A stretch of 64,000 bases of DNA from FEB-22 sp003105195 (GTDB lineage: Bacteria > Pseudomonadota > Alphaproteobacteria > Rhizobiales > Xanthobacteraceae), in assembly GCA_027493405.1 (NCBI GenBank), contig JAOSKV010000006.1, positions 38,694-102,693 on the forward strand, in the 5' to 3' direction. The stretch's first letter is position 1. Each line of letters starts with the position of its first letter. A program made the position numbers and the translations under genes. The notes beneath the pieces are model-generated. The model did no database searches, had not been told where the DNA came from, and was given only the letters and a program-made list of their open reading frames with translations. This document shows positions 44,010 through 51,814 of the stretch, piece after piece.

Positions 44010-46319
44010 ATGCAACCGATGAAGTTCGGCTTCGGCCAGCCCGTCCTGCGCAAGGAGGACGACGCGCTGATCCGCGGTGCGGGCCGCTATGTGGGCGACG
44101 TGACGCCCGAAGGCACGCTGCACGCGGTCGTGCTGCGCTCGCCCCATGCCCATGCGCGGTTCCGGATCGCGGACGTCGCCGCGGCGCGCGCCCTGCCGGG
44201 CGTGCGGCTGATCCTCACGGGCGAGGACCTCGCCGGGATCGCGCCGATGCCCTGCGTCGCGGGCATCCCGAACGTGAAGATCGAGGCGCCGCCCTATCAC
44301 GTGCTCGCCCGCGGCGAGGCGTTCCACGTGGGCGACGCGGTCGCCTTCGTGGTGGCCGAGACGCCGGAGCAGGCGAAGGACGCGGCCGAGGCGATCGCGG
44401 TCGAGTGGGAGGCGCTGCCGCACACGGTGGACGCGGTCGCGGCCCTGAAGTCCGGCGCGCCGCGGATCCGCGCGAGCCACCCGGGCAATCTCGCTTTCGA
44501 GACCACGCTCGGCGACGGGCCGAAGACCGAGGCGGCCTTCGCGGCGGCGGCGCATGTCGTCTCCCTGACCCTCGTCAACCAGCGGCTGGTGACCAACTAT
44601 CTCGACACGCGCGGCGTGGTCGGCGAGTACGACACGGCGAGCGGCCGCATCACGCTCACGCTCGGCAGCCAGGGCAGCCACGCGATCCGCGATATCCTCT
44701 GCAAGCGCGTGCTGAAGATCCCGACCGAGCGGATGCGCGTGATCACGCCGGACGTGGGCGGCGGCTTCGGCACCAAGCTGTTTCCGTATCGCGAGTACGC
44801 GCTGGTCGCGCTCGCGACCGAGCGGCTGCAGCGGCCCGTGAAATGGATCGCGGACCGCAACGAGCACTTCCTCGCCGACAGCCATGGCCGCGACAATGTC
44901 ACGACCGCGCGCCTGGCGCTGGACGCCAAGGGACGGTTCCTCGCGCTCGAGGTCGACACGGTCGCCGACATGGGCGCCTATCTGTCGGCCTATGCGCCCT
45001 ACATCCCCTATATCGGGGCCGGCATGCTGCCGGGCGTCTACGACATCCCGACCTGCTTCGTGCGCCTGCGCGCGGCCTTCACCAACACGGTGCCGGTCGA
45101 CGCCTATCGCGGCGCGGGGCGGCCGGAGGCCTCCTACGTGATCGAGCGGCTGGTCGACGTCGCGGCGCGCGACCTCGGCATCGCCCCCGACGCGCTGCGC
45201 AAGCGCAACTTCATCAAGCCGAAGGCGATGCCCTACAAGACGGCGACCGGCAAGCTCTACGACTCGGGCGAGTTCGCGGGCCACATGGAGCGCGCCCAGG
45301 AGATCGTCGACTGGAAGGGCTTCGGCAGGCGCCTGGCGCAGTCGCGCAAGGCGGGGAAGCTGCGCGGCATCGGGCTCGCGACCTATATCGAGGCCTGCGG
45401 CGCCAACGGGCCGGAGACCGCCGTGCTGCGCCTCGAGCAGGACGGCACCGTCACGGTGCTGGTCGGCTCGCAGTCGACCGGCCAGGGCCACCACACCGCC
45501 TATGCGCAGATCATCGCCGAGCATCTCGGCCTGCCGCCCGAGCGCGTGAACGTGCTGCAGGGCGACACCGACACGATCCGCAGCGGGCTCGGCACCGGCG
45601 GCTCGAGCTCGATCCCGTGCGGCGGCTCCTCGGTCTCGGGCGCCGCCACCAAGCTCGCCGACAACCTGAAGGCGCTCGCCGCCGACGTGCTGGAGGCCGG
45701 CATCGGCGACCTCGAGATCGCCGGGGGCGAGGTGCGCGTCGCCGGCACCGACCGCACGGTCTCGATCGCGGAGCTCGCGCGCTCGCCCAAGGCCACGCCC
45801 GAGCTGCGCACCACCGAGGACGCGCAGACGCCCGCCGGCGCCACGTTCCCGAACGGCACGCATCTCTGCGAGCTCGAGATCGATCCCGACACCGGCGAGG
45901 TCGAGATCCGCGCCTATGTGGTGGTGGACGATTTCGGCGTCACCCTCAATCCGCTGATGCTCGCCGGCCAGGTGCACGGCGGCACCGTGCAGGGCATCGG
46001 CCAGGCGCTGATGGAGGACACCGTCTACGACCGGGAGTCGGGCCAGCTCCTCACCGCCACGCTGATGGACTACGCGCTGCCGCGCGCGGGCGACACGCCC
46101 GACTTCGTGTTCGAGACCCGCAACGTGAAGTGCCTCAACAACCTGCTGGGCGTGAAGGGCGCCGGGGAGGCGGGGGCGATCGGCTCGTGCCCCGCGATCA
46201 TGAACGCCATCGTCGACGCGCTCTGGCGCGCCTATCGCGTGCGCCACGTGGACATGCCGGCGACCCCCGAGCGGCTCTGGGCCGCGATCGCCGAAGGCCG
46301 GCGATTGCACACCCTGTAG
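44010..46319 (+). CDS. Molybdenum hydroxylase large subunit (xanthine dehydrogenase family, CoxL form II-like)
   Basis: A 769-residue Mo-pterin-binding subunit of the xanthine dehydrogenase / aldehyde oxidase / CO dehydrogenase family. Motifs: LRKEDDALIRGAGRYVGD, VVLRSPHAHARF, VGGGFGTKLFPYREY, AYRGAGRPEASY around residue 365, STGQGHHTAYAQI and VKGAGEAGAIGSCPAI with the conserved catalytic Glu. The AYRGAGR loop in place of the AYRCSFR of genuine CO dehydrogenase places it in the form II group, whose substrates are mostly unknown. No FAD-binding or 2Fe-2S subunit gene adjoins it, which is unusual. It may recruit the heme proteins encoded next door, but that is speculation. Confidence 0.85.
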   Translation: MQPMKFGFGQPVLRKEDDALIRGAGRYVGDVTPEGTLHAVVLRSPHAHARFRIADVAAARALPGVRLILTGEDLAGIAPMPCVAGIPNVKIEAPPYHVLARGEAFHVGDAVAFVVAETPEQAKDAAEAIAVEWEALPHTVDAVAALKSGAPRIRASHPGNLAFETTLGDGPKTEAAFAAAAHVVSLTLVNQRLVTNYLDTRGVVGEYDTASGRITLTLGSQGSHAIRDILCKRVLKIPTERMRVITPDVGGGFGTKLFPYREYALVALATERLQRPVKWIADRNEHFLADSHGRDNVTTARLALDAKGRFLALEVDTVADMGAYLSAYAPYIPYIGAGMLPGVYDIPTCFVRLRAAFTNTVPVDAYRGAGRPEASYVIERLVDVAARDLGIAPDALRKRNFIKPKAMPYKTATGKLYDSGEFAGHMERAQEIVDWKGFGRRLAQSRKAGKLRGIGLATYIEACGANGPETAVLRLEQDGTVTVLVGSQSTGQGHHTAYAQIIAEHLGLPPERVNVLQGDTDTIRSGLGTGGSSSIPCGGSSVSGAATKLADNLKALAADVLEAGIGDLEIAGGEVRVAGTDRTVSIAELARSPKATPELRTTEDAQTPAGATFPNGTHLCELEIDPDTGEVEIRAYVVVDDFGVTLNPLMLAGQVHGGTVQGIGQALMEDTVYDRESGQLLTATLMDYALPRAGDTPDFVFETRNVKCLNNLLGVKGAGEAGAIGSCPAIMNAIVDALWRAYRVRHVDMPATPERLWAAIAEGRRLHTL

Positions 46320-46454
46320 CCGGACCCGGCCGCAGGTTTCACGGAATCGTGATCCCGCCTCGTCTCGCGAGCGTCGCCGGTTTCGAGGAATAACAATCTG
46401 CGGCCGGTGTTCCGGCCCAGGGGGACCAACCCCGCCATCGAGGGAGACCAGCAG

Positions 46455-46892
46455 ATGAATCGAACCTTGCTCGCCGCCGCCGCGGTCGTGATCGGCATCA
46501 CGGCAGTCGCCGCCCAGTCCGATCCGATCGCGCAGCGCAAGGAGATCATGAAAGGCGTCGGCGCGCAGACCAAGACGGGCGCAGCCATGGCCAAGGGCGA
46601 GGCGCCCTTCGACCAGGCGAAGGCCACGCAGATCTTCACGACCTACGAGGACGCGGCCGCGAAGATGCCGAACCTGTTCCCGGCCAACTCCAAGAGCGGG
46701 GGCGAAACCACCGCCGCCGCGAAAATCTGGGAGGACATGGACGGCTTCAAGAAGGGCTTCACCGAGTTCGGCGCCGACGCCAAGGCCGCGAAGGGCAATG
46801 TCAAGGACCTCGACAGCTTCAAGGCGAATTTCGGCAACGTCACCAAGAACTGCGGCGGCTGCCACGAGACCTACCGGGTGAAGAAGAGCTGA
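46455..46892 (+). CDS. Cytochrome c-prime / c-556 family protein
   Basis: A 145-residue exported four-helix heme protein. A cleavable signal peptide (MNRTLLAAAAVVIGITAVAA) precedes a helical bundle beginning DPIAQRKEIMKGVGAQTK, and a single C-terminal heme site CGGCH sits near residues 133-137, the position typical of cytochrome c-prime and c-556. It acts in the periplasm as an electron carrier or gas-binding protein. A strong hairpin terminator follows. GAGGGAGACC upstream of ATG 46455 is a good ribosome-binding site. Confidence 0.88.
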   Translation: MNRTLLAAAAVVIGITAVAAQSDPIAQRKEIMKGVGAQTKTGAAMAKGEAPFDQAKATQIFTTYEDAAAKMPNLFPANSKSGGETTAAAKIWEDMDGFKKGFTEFGADAKAAKGNVKDLDSFKANFGNVTKNCGGCHETYRVKKS

Positions 46893-46916
46893 CGCGGAGC
46901 TTCCGGCAACGGACGA

Positions 46917-46948
46917 GGGCGGCCGATAGAAGCGATCGGCCGCCCTTT
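46917..46948 (+). terminator. Rho-independent-type terminator after the cytochrome c-prime gene
   Basis: A perfect 11-base stem (GGGCGGCCGAT / ATCGGCCGCCC) with a 7-base loop, followed by TTT, 25 bases past the stop codon. The short T-run is typical for GC-rich genomes. Confidence 0.75.
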
Positions 46949-46978
46949 CCGGTTGCAGGGCGCAACGGGGACCGAGGG

Positions 46979-47047
46979 GCGGGTTGGCGCGCAGCGCGCA
47001 ACCCGCGTCGCACTTGGCGGATTGCGCCGCTGCGCGGCCAATCCGCC
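46979..47047. repeat. Two adjacent inverted repeats (hairpins) upstream of the diheme cytochrome
   Basis: First hairpin 46979-47006: arms GCGGGTT and AACCCGC around a GC-rich centre. Second 47016-47047: arms GGCGGATTG and CAATCCGCC, with an inner GCCGC/GCGGC stem. Both look like members of dispersed palindromic families of Rhizobiales rather than terminators, as no T-run follows. Confidence 0.6.
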
Positions 47048-47066
47048 CTACGATGCGAGGGTGTGG

Positions 47067-47984
47067 ATGCGCAAGCTGGTCCTGCTCGTGGTGCTCGCGG
47101 CGCTGGCCGGCTTCGGCGCGTTCTGGGTCGTCACCATGCCGGCCACCGTGCCGGCGAGCGCGCTCGGCGCGCACACGCCGAACCACGATAACGGCCGCAC
47201 GATGTTCTACGCGGGCGGCTGCGCCTCCTGCCACGCCGCGCCGCAGCAGGACGACAAGACGCGGCTCGGCGGCGGATTCGCGCTCAAGTCGCCCTACGGC
47301 ACCTTCATCGCGCCGAACATCTCGCCGCATCCGGAGGACGGCATCGGCCGTTGGAGCGAGGCGGAGTTCGTCACCGCCATGGTGAAGGGCACGTCGCCCG
47401 ACGGCCGGCACTATTTCCCGGCCTTCCCGTATCCGTCCTACCAGCGCATGGCGACGGCGGACGTGCGCGACCTGTTCGCCTATCTCAAGACGCTGGCGCC
47501 GGTGCCGGGCCGGGCGCCGGACCATACGATTGCCTTTCCCTACAATATCCGCCGCCTGCTCGGCGGCTGGAAGTTGCTGTTCCTCGACGGCGCGCCGTTC
47601 CGGCCGGATCCGGGCAAGCCCGCCGACTGGAACCGCGGCGCCTATCTGGTGGAAGGGCCGGCGCACTGCGCCGAGTGCCACAGCCCGCGCAACGCGCTCG
47701 GCGGCATCGTCGCGGCGCAGCGCTATGCGGGCGGGCCCAATCCCGACGGGGAGGGGTGGGTGCCGAACATCACCCAGAAGACGCTCGGCGAGTGGTCCGA
47801 CAAGGACATCGCCTACCTGCTCGAGACCGGCAGCACGCCGGAAGCCGACTTCGTTGGCTCCAACATGGCCGCGGTGGTGCGCAACACCTCGCAGCTCTCC
47901 GCCGCCGACCGCGCCGCCATGGCGGCCTACATCAAGTCGCTGCCGCCCCGGGACGGGCCGCCGCGGCCGCCGAAGAAGAAGTAG
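47067..47984 (+). CDS. Diheme cytochrome c, membrane-anchored
   Basis: A 305-residue exported protein with an uncleaved or cleavable N-terminal hydrophobic helix (LVLLVVLAALAGFGAFWVV) and two class I cytochrome c domains, heme sites CASCH (Cys52, Cys55, His56) and CAECH (Cys201, Cys204, His205). Spacing and motifs (SPYGTFIAPNISPHPEDGIG, HYFPAFPYPSYQRM) match the cytochrome subunits that serve alcohol or aldehyde dehydrogenases, including molybdenum-hydroxylase-type enzymes. This makes a link with the orphan large subunit at 44010 worth considering. ATG 47067 is chosen; GTG 47061 in frame is possible. Confidence 0.85.
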   Translation: MRKLVLLVVLAALAGFGAFWVVTMPATVPASALGAHTPNHDNGRTMFYAGGCASCHAAPQQDDKTRLGGGFALKSPYGTFIAPNISPHPEDGIGRWSEAEFVTAMVKGTSPDGRHYFPAFPYPSYQRMATADVRDLFAYLKTLAPVPGRAPDHTIAFPYNIRRLLGGWKLLFLDGAPFRPDPGKPADWNRGAYLVEGPAHCAECHSPRNALGGIVAAQRYAGGPNPDGEGWVPNITQKTLGEWSDKDIAYLLETGSTPEADFVGSNMAAVVRNTSQLSAADRAAMAAYIKSLPPRDGPPRPPKKK

Positions 47985-48140
47985 CAGGCATGCGGCGGGC
48001 GCGCCGGATCATGCGCGCGTCCGGCTACCGCGCGCGGCGCGGGCATGCTCAAGTCGCGAATCACGCGGTGCGCGCGAGCTCCCCGCCGCAACCTGCCTTC
48101 CCGCGCTCCATCCGCCGCCGGGCCGGATCGCTTCCCGTCG

Positions 48141-49064
48141 ATGAACATCGCCAAGGCCATCCTCCTCAAGCTGATCTCGGCGCTGCTGTTCGCCCTGATG
48201 TCGGCGCTGGTGCGCTGGCTCGGCGAGACGATTCCGGTCGGCCAGGTGGTGTTCTTCCGCTCGGCCTGGGCGATCCTGCCGGTGGTCGTGATCTACGCGT
48301 GGCGGCGCGAGCTGATGGCGGCGGTGCGCACCGGCCGGCCGCTCGGCCATCTCGGCCGCGGGCTCATCAGCATGACGGGGATGTTCCTCAATTTCGCGGC
48401 GCTCGCCCGGCTGCCGCTGGTGGACGCCACCGCCATCGGCTTCGCGGCGCCGCTGATCACGGTGGCGCTCGCCGCGCTGTTCCTGGGCGAGCGCGTGCGC
48501 GTCTATCGCTGGTCGGCGGTGGCGGTCGGCTTCGCGGGCGTGATCGTGATGCTCTGGCCCTATCTCGATCTCGCGCGCCTGGTCTCGGGCTCGGCGGTGA
48601 CGACGGTCGGTGCCTTCCTGGCGCTCGCGGGCGCCTTCACCAATGCGGGCTCGGTGATCCAGACGCGGCGGCTCACCGATACCGAGACCACCTCGTCGAT
48701 CGTGCTCTACTTCTCTCTGTTCTGCGCACTCGCGGGCGCGGCCACGCTGCCCTTCGCCTGGGTGACGCCGACGGGAGCGCAGCTCGCCGCGCTGATCGCC
48801 ACCGGCCTGCTCGGCGGCATCGCGCATCTCCTGCTCACCGAGAGCTACCGCTTCGCGCCCGCCTCGGTGGTCGCGCCCTTCGACTACACCGCGATGCTCT
48901 GGGCCTTCGTGCTCGGCTACGCCATGTTCGGCGAGGTGCCGACCCTCTACGTCTATGTCGGCTCGGCGATCGTCGCGGGCGCCGGCCTGTTCGTGATCTG
49001 GCGCGAGCGCCAGCTCGGCCTCAAGCGCGCGCGCGAAGCGGAAGGGCCGCCGACGGGGGCGTGA
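48141..49064 (+). CDS. EamA/DMT-family permease
   Basis: A 307-residue drug/metabolite transporter with ten predicted helices in two EamA repeats: first half with LISALLFALMSALVRWLGE, PVGQVVFFRSAWAILPV and VDATAIGFAAPLITVALAAL; second with TRRLTDTETTSSIVLYFSLF and ASVVAPFDYTAMLWAFVLGY. The substrate is unknown. ATG 48141 fits the first helix. It is convergent with the small RAM-domain gene. Confidence 0.85.
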   Translation: MNIAKAILLKLISALLFALMSALVRWLGETIPVGQVVFFRSAWAILPVVVIYAWRRELMAAVRTGRPLGHLGRGLISMTGMFLNFAALARLPLVDATAIGFAAPLITVALAALFLGERVRVYRWSAVAVGFAGVIVMLWPYLDLARLVSGSAVTTVGAFLALAGAFTNAGSVIQTRRLTDTETTSSIVLYFSLFCALAGAATLPFAWVTPTGAQLAALIATGLLGGIAHLLLTESYRFAPASVVAPFDYTAMLWAFVLGYAMFGEVPTLYVYVGSAIVAGAGLFVIWRERQLGLKRAREAEGPPTGA

Positions 49065-49085
49065 CCGCGGGCCTCGCCGTGCGGC

Positions 49086-49322
49086 TCAGAACGCCTTGAA
49101 GGTGATGATCGTGCGGGTGTCCTGGATGCCGGGGATCACCTGCACCTGCTCGTTCACGAAGTGGCCGATATCGGTGCCGTCCTCGACGTAGAACTTCACC
49201 AGGAGGTCGAAATCGCCGGCCGTCGAATAGATCTCGGAAGCGATCTCGGCGTCGGCGAGCTTGTTCGCCACCTCGTAGGACTTGCCGAGATGGCACTTGA
49301 TCTGGACGAAGAACGGAATCAT
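49086..49322 (-). CDS. Stand-alone Lrp/AsnC ligand-binding (RAM) domain protein
   Basis: A 78-residue protein made only of the RAM effector domain of Lrp/AsnC regulators: MIPFFVQIKCHLGKSYEVAN, STAGDFDLLVKFYVED and VIPGIQDTRTIITFKAF. There is no helix-turn-helix. GGAGG lies just before ATG 49322. Such single-domain proteins bind amino acids and may modulate full-length Lrp family members (established for a few, inferred here). It is divergent from the thiamine operon. Confidence 0.82.
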   Translation of the reverse strand: MIPFFVQIKCHLGKSYEVANKLADAEIASEIYSTAGDFDLLVKFYVEDGTDIGHFVNEQVQVIPGIQDTRTIITFKAF

Positions 49323-49496
49323 TCGCGCGCCTCCAGCCGAACGGAGGCCAATCCAGCAAAATCGCCGGCAAATGACAAGCGTGCTCGGGCCGGCGGGCGG
49401 CGCGCGGCGCGCCCGTGCGGCCAATGCGGCGGGCGCGCGAGCCGGCGGGGGTCTCTTGAACCGGCGCCCGCGGGGCGCTAGGTATGTCCTCGCAAT

Positions 49497-49585
49497 CTCT
49501 ATGGGGTGCCCGGCGGATCGGTCGTCGGGCTGAGAGGCGTCACGCCAACCCATCGAACCTGATCCGGGTCATGCCGGCGGAGGGA
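49497..49585 (+). promoter_or_regulatory. TPP riboswitch (THI element)
   Basis: The conserved thi-box core is clear: GGGGTGCCC, GGGCTGAGAGGCG, ACCCATCGAACCTGATC and CCGGGTCATGCCGGCGGAGGGA split by variable loops. It binds thiamine pyrophosphate in the leader of the thiM operon. The 3' strand carries the AGGGAG that also serves as the thiM ribosome-binding site, seven bases before ATG 49592. Control is therefore probably at translation initiation, with the site masked when TPP is bound. Confidence 0.93.
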
Positions 49586-49591
49586 GCTGAG

Positions 49592-50344
49592 ATGCGCGCG
49601 CCGGAGAGCGAGCACCCCCGTATCGTCGAGCTGTTGGCGCGGCTGCGCGCGGCGCGGCCGCGCGTGCACTGCATCACCAACTCGGTCGCCCAGGCCTTCA
49701 CGGCGAACGTGCTGCTGGCGCTGGGCGCGGTCCCGTCGATGACGCTGTCGGGCGAGGAGATCGGGCCGTTCGTCGCGAGCGCCGACGCCCTGCTGGTCAA
49801 TCTCGGCACCTTGGATGCCGAGCGGCGCGCCGCCGTCGCGACCGCGGTCCAGGTCGCCAATGCGCAGGACCGGCCCTGGGTGCTCGATCCGGTGTTCGTC
49901 GACCGCTCACCGCCGCGGGCCGAGCATGCGCGCGCGCTCATCGCCTTCGCGCCGCGCGCGATCCGCCTCAACGCGCCCGAGCTCGCGGCGCTCGCCGCAA
50001 CCGGCGATGCCGGCGACCTCGCGCGGACGGCGCGCACCACCATCGGGCTCACCGGCGCGCGCGACGTCGTCACCGACGGCGTGCGGGCCGCGAGCGTCGC
50101 CAACGGCCATCCCCTGATGGCGCGGGTGACCGCCATGGGCTGCGCCGCCTCGGCGGTCACGGCGGCGTTCCTTTCGGTCGAGCGCGACGCCTACGCGGCG
50201 ACGCTCGCGGCGCTGACGGTGTTCGGCGTCGCGGGCGAGGTCGCGGGCGGGCGCGCGGCCGGCCCCGGCAGCTTCGCGAGCGAGATGCTGGACGTGCTCT
50301 ACGGCCTCGATGCCGGGATGCTGCGACACGCGAGGATCACGTGA
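49592..50344 (+). CDS. thiM: Hydroxyethylthiazole kinase ThiM
   Basis: Salvage kinase phosphorylating 4-methyl-5-(2-hydroxyethyl)thiazole. The 250-residue ribokinase-fold protein shows RPRVHCITNSVAQAFTANVL, GAVPSMTLSGEEI, RLNAPELAALA and MGCAASAVTAAFLSVE. The last block is where ThiM proteins normally have a GTGC-like active-site loop with catalytic Cys, here MGCAAS. First gene of the riboswitch-controlled operon; its stop overlaps the thiE start (TGATG). Confidence 0.92.
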   Translation: MRAPESEHPRIVELLARLRAARPRVHCITNSVAQAFTANVLLALGAVPSMTLSGEEIGPFVASADALLVNLGTLDAERRAAVATAVQVANAQDRPWVLDPVFVDRSPPRAEHARALIAFAPRAIRLNAPELAALAATGDAGDLARTARTTIGLTGARDVVTDGVRAASVANGHPLMARVTAMGCAASAVTAAFLSVERDAYAATLAALTVFGVAGEVAGGRAAGPGSFASEMLDVLYGLDAGMLRHARIT

Positions 50345-51003
50345 TGGTCGACATCCGTCTCTACGCCCTGGCGGACCCGGCGCGCGCCGGCGGCCGGCCG
50401 CTGGCGGAGCTCGCCCGGCAGGTGGCCGCCGGCGGCGCCACGCTGGTGCAGCTGCGCGACAAGACCGGCACGACGCGCATGCTGGTCGAGGAGGCGCGCG
50501 CGATCCGTGCGGCGCTCGCCGGCAGCGGCGTGCCACTCCTGATCAACGACCGCGTCGACGTCGCGATGGCGGCCGGCGCCGACGGCGTGCATGTCGGCCA
50601 GGACGACATGGCGGTCGCCGATGCGCGGGCGCTGCTCGGGCCCGAGGCGATCATCGGCCTGTCGATCAAGACGGTCGCGCAGGCCGCGGCGGCGCCGCTC
50701 GAGCTCCTCGACTATGTCTGCGTCGGCGGTGTGTTCGCGACCACCTCGAAGGACAATCCGGATCCGCCCATCGGGCTCGCCGGGCTTTCCCGCATCGCCG
50801 CGGCGTTCCGCGCGCGGCGCGCCGACTTTCCCGTGGGGGCGATCGCCGGCATCGATGCGGGCAACGCGGCCGACACGATCGCGGCCGGGGCCGACGGCGT
50901 CGCCGTGATCTCGGCCCTCTCGCTCGCCCCCGATCCAGCCGCGGCGACGCGGACGCTGCGGACCGTCCTCGACCGCGCGCTCGCCGAGCGGGGACGCGCA
51001 TGA
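50344..51003 (+). CDS. thiE: Thiamine-phosphate synthase ThiE
   Basis: Joins HMP pyrophosphate to thiazole phosphate to give thiamine phosphate. The 219-residue TIM-barrel protein has LVQLRDKTGTTRMLVEEA, LLINDRVDVAMAAGADGVHV, GQDDMAVADARALLG and IAGIDAGNAADTIAAGADGV, the phosphate and Mg binding blocks of ThiE. Coupled to thiM by TGATG; the next gene, thiD, overlaps by four bases. GTG 50341 directly before the ATG is an alternative start. Confidence 0.92.
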   Translation: MVDIRLYALADPARAGGRPLAELARQVAAGGATLVQLRDKTGTTRMLVEEARAIRAALAGSGVPLLINDRVDVAMAAGADGVHVGQDDMAVADARALLGPEAIIGLSIKTVAQAAAAPLELLDYVCVGGVFATTSKDNPDPPIGLAGLSRIAAAFRARRADFPVGAIAGIDAGNAADTIAAGADGVAVISALSLAPDPAAATRTLRTVLDRALAERGRA

Positions 51004-51797
51004 CCGTGATCGCGGTCACCATCGCGGGCTCGGACTCGGGCGGCGGCGCCGGCATCCAGGCGGACCTCAAGACCTTCTCGGCGCTCGGCGTCTACGGCGC
51101 CTCGGTGATCGCCGCGCTCACGGCGCAGAACACGCAGGGCGTCACCGCCATCCACGACGTGCCGGCGGACTTCGTCACGGCGCAGATCGACGCGGTGTTC
51201 TCCGATCTCGCGGTCGGTGCCGTGAAGATCGGCATGCTGTCGCAGCCGGCCGTGATCGCGGCGGTCGCGGCCGGCCTCGACCGCTGGACGCAGCGCCAGG
51301 TGGTGCTCGATCCCGTCATGGTCGCGACCTCGGGCGACCGGCTCCTGGCCCCGGAGGCGGTCGAGGTGCTGCGGCGCGAGCTGATCCCGCGCGCGCGCGT
51401 GATCACGCCCAACCTGCCGGAGGCCGCCGCGCTGCTCGACACGCGCATCGCCGCGAGCGAGGCCGAGATGCGGGCGCAGGGCGAGCGGCTGCTCGCGCTC
51501 GGCGCCAGGGCGGTGCTGGTGAAAGGCGGCCACGGGGCAAGTCCGGAGGCCGTGGACCTGCTGGTCACGCCCGGCGGCGTCACGCGCCATGCGGTCGCGC
51601 GCATCGACACCCGCAACACCCACGGCACCGGCTGCACGCTCTCTTCGGCGATCGCGGCGGAACTCGCCAAGGGTGCGACGCTCGAGACGGCGGTCGCCGC
51701 CGCCAAGGCCTATCTGACGGCCGCGCTCGCGGCTGCCGACCGGCTCGCCATCGGCACGGGACACGGACCCGTGCACCACTTCCACGCCTGGTGGTGA
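51000..51797 (+). CDS. thiD: Hydroxymethylpyrimidine/phosphomethylpyrimidine kinase ThiD
   Basis: Phosphorylates HMP and HMP-P. The 265-residue ribokinase-fold protein has AVTIAGSDSGGGAGIQADLK, ALTAQNTQGV, VKIGMLSQPAVI, VVLDPVMVATSGDRLL, VITPNLPEAAALL and the anion-hole NTHGTGCTLSSAIAAELAKG. With thiM and thiE it forms a salvage set that makes thiamine phosphate from the two precursors, without de novo genes thiC/thiG here. Starts within the thiE stop region (ATGA). Confidence 0.93.
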   Translation: MTVIAVTIAGSDSGGGAGIQADLKTFSALGVYGASVIAALTAQNTQGVTAIHDVPADFVTAQIDAVFSDLAVGAVKIGMLSQPAVIAAVAAGLDRWTQRQVVLDPVMVATSGDRLLAPEAVEVLRRELIPRARVITPNLPEAAALLDTRIAASEAEMRAQGERLLALGARAVLVKGGHGASPEAVDLLVTPGGVTRHAVARIDTRNTHGTGCTLSSAIAAELAKGATLETAVAAAKAYLTAALAAADRLAIGTGHGPVHHFHAWW

Positions 51798-51814
51798 GCA
51801 CGAAGGAGACGCAC

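Noticed and set aside
44010..46319. Aerobic CO dehydrogenase large subunit (form I CoxL)
   Set aside because: The active-site loop is AYRGAGR, not AYRCSFR, and coxM/coxS are absent.
43818..47681. Antisense open frame of nearly 1300 codons across the molybdenum hydroxylase and cytochrome genes
   Set aside because: It spans several real genes on the other strand, has skewed composition and no motifs.
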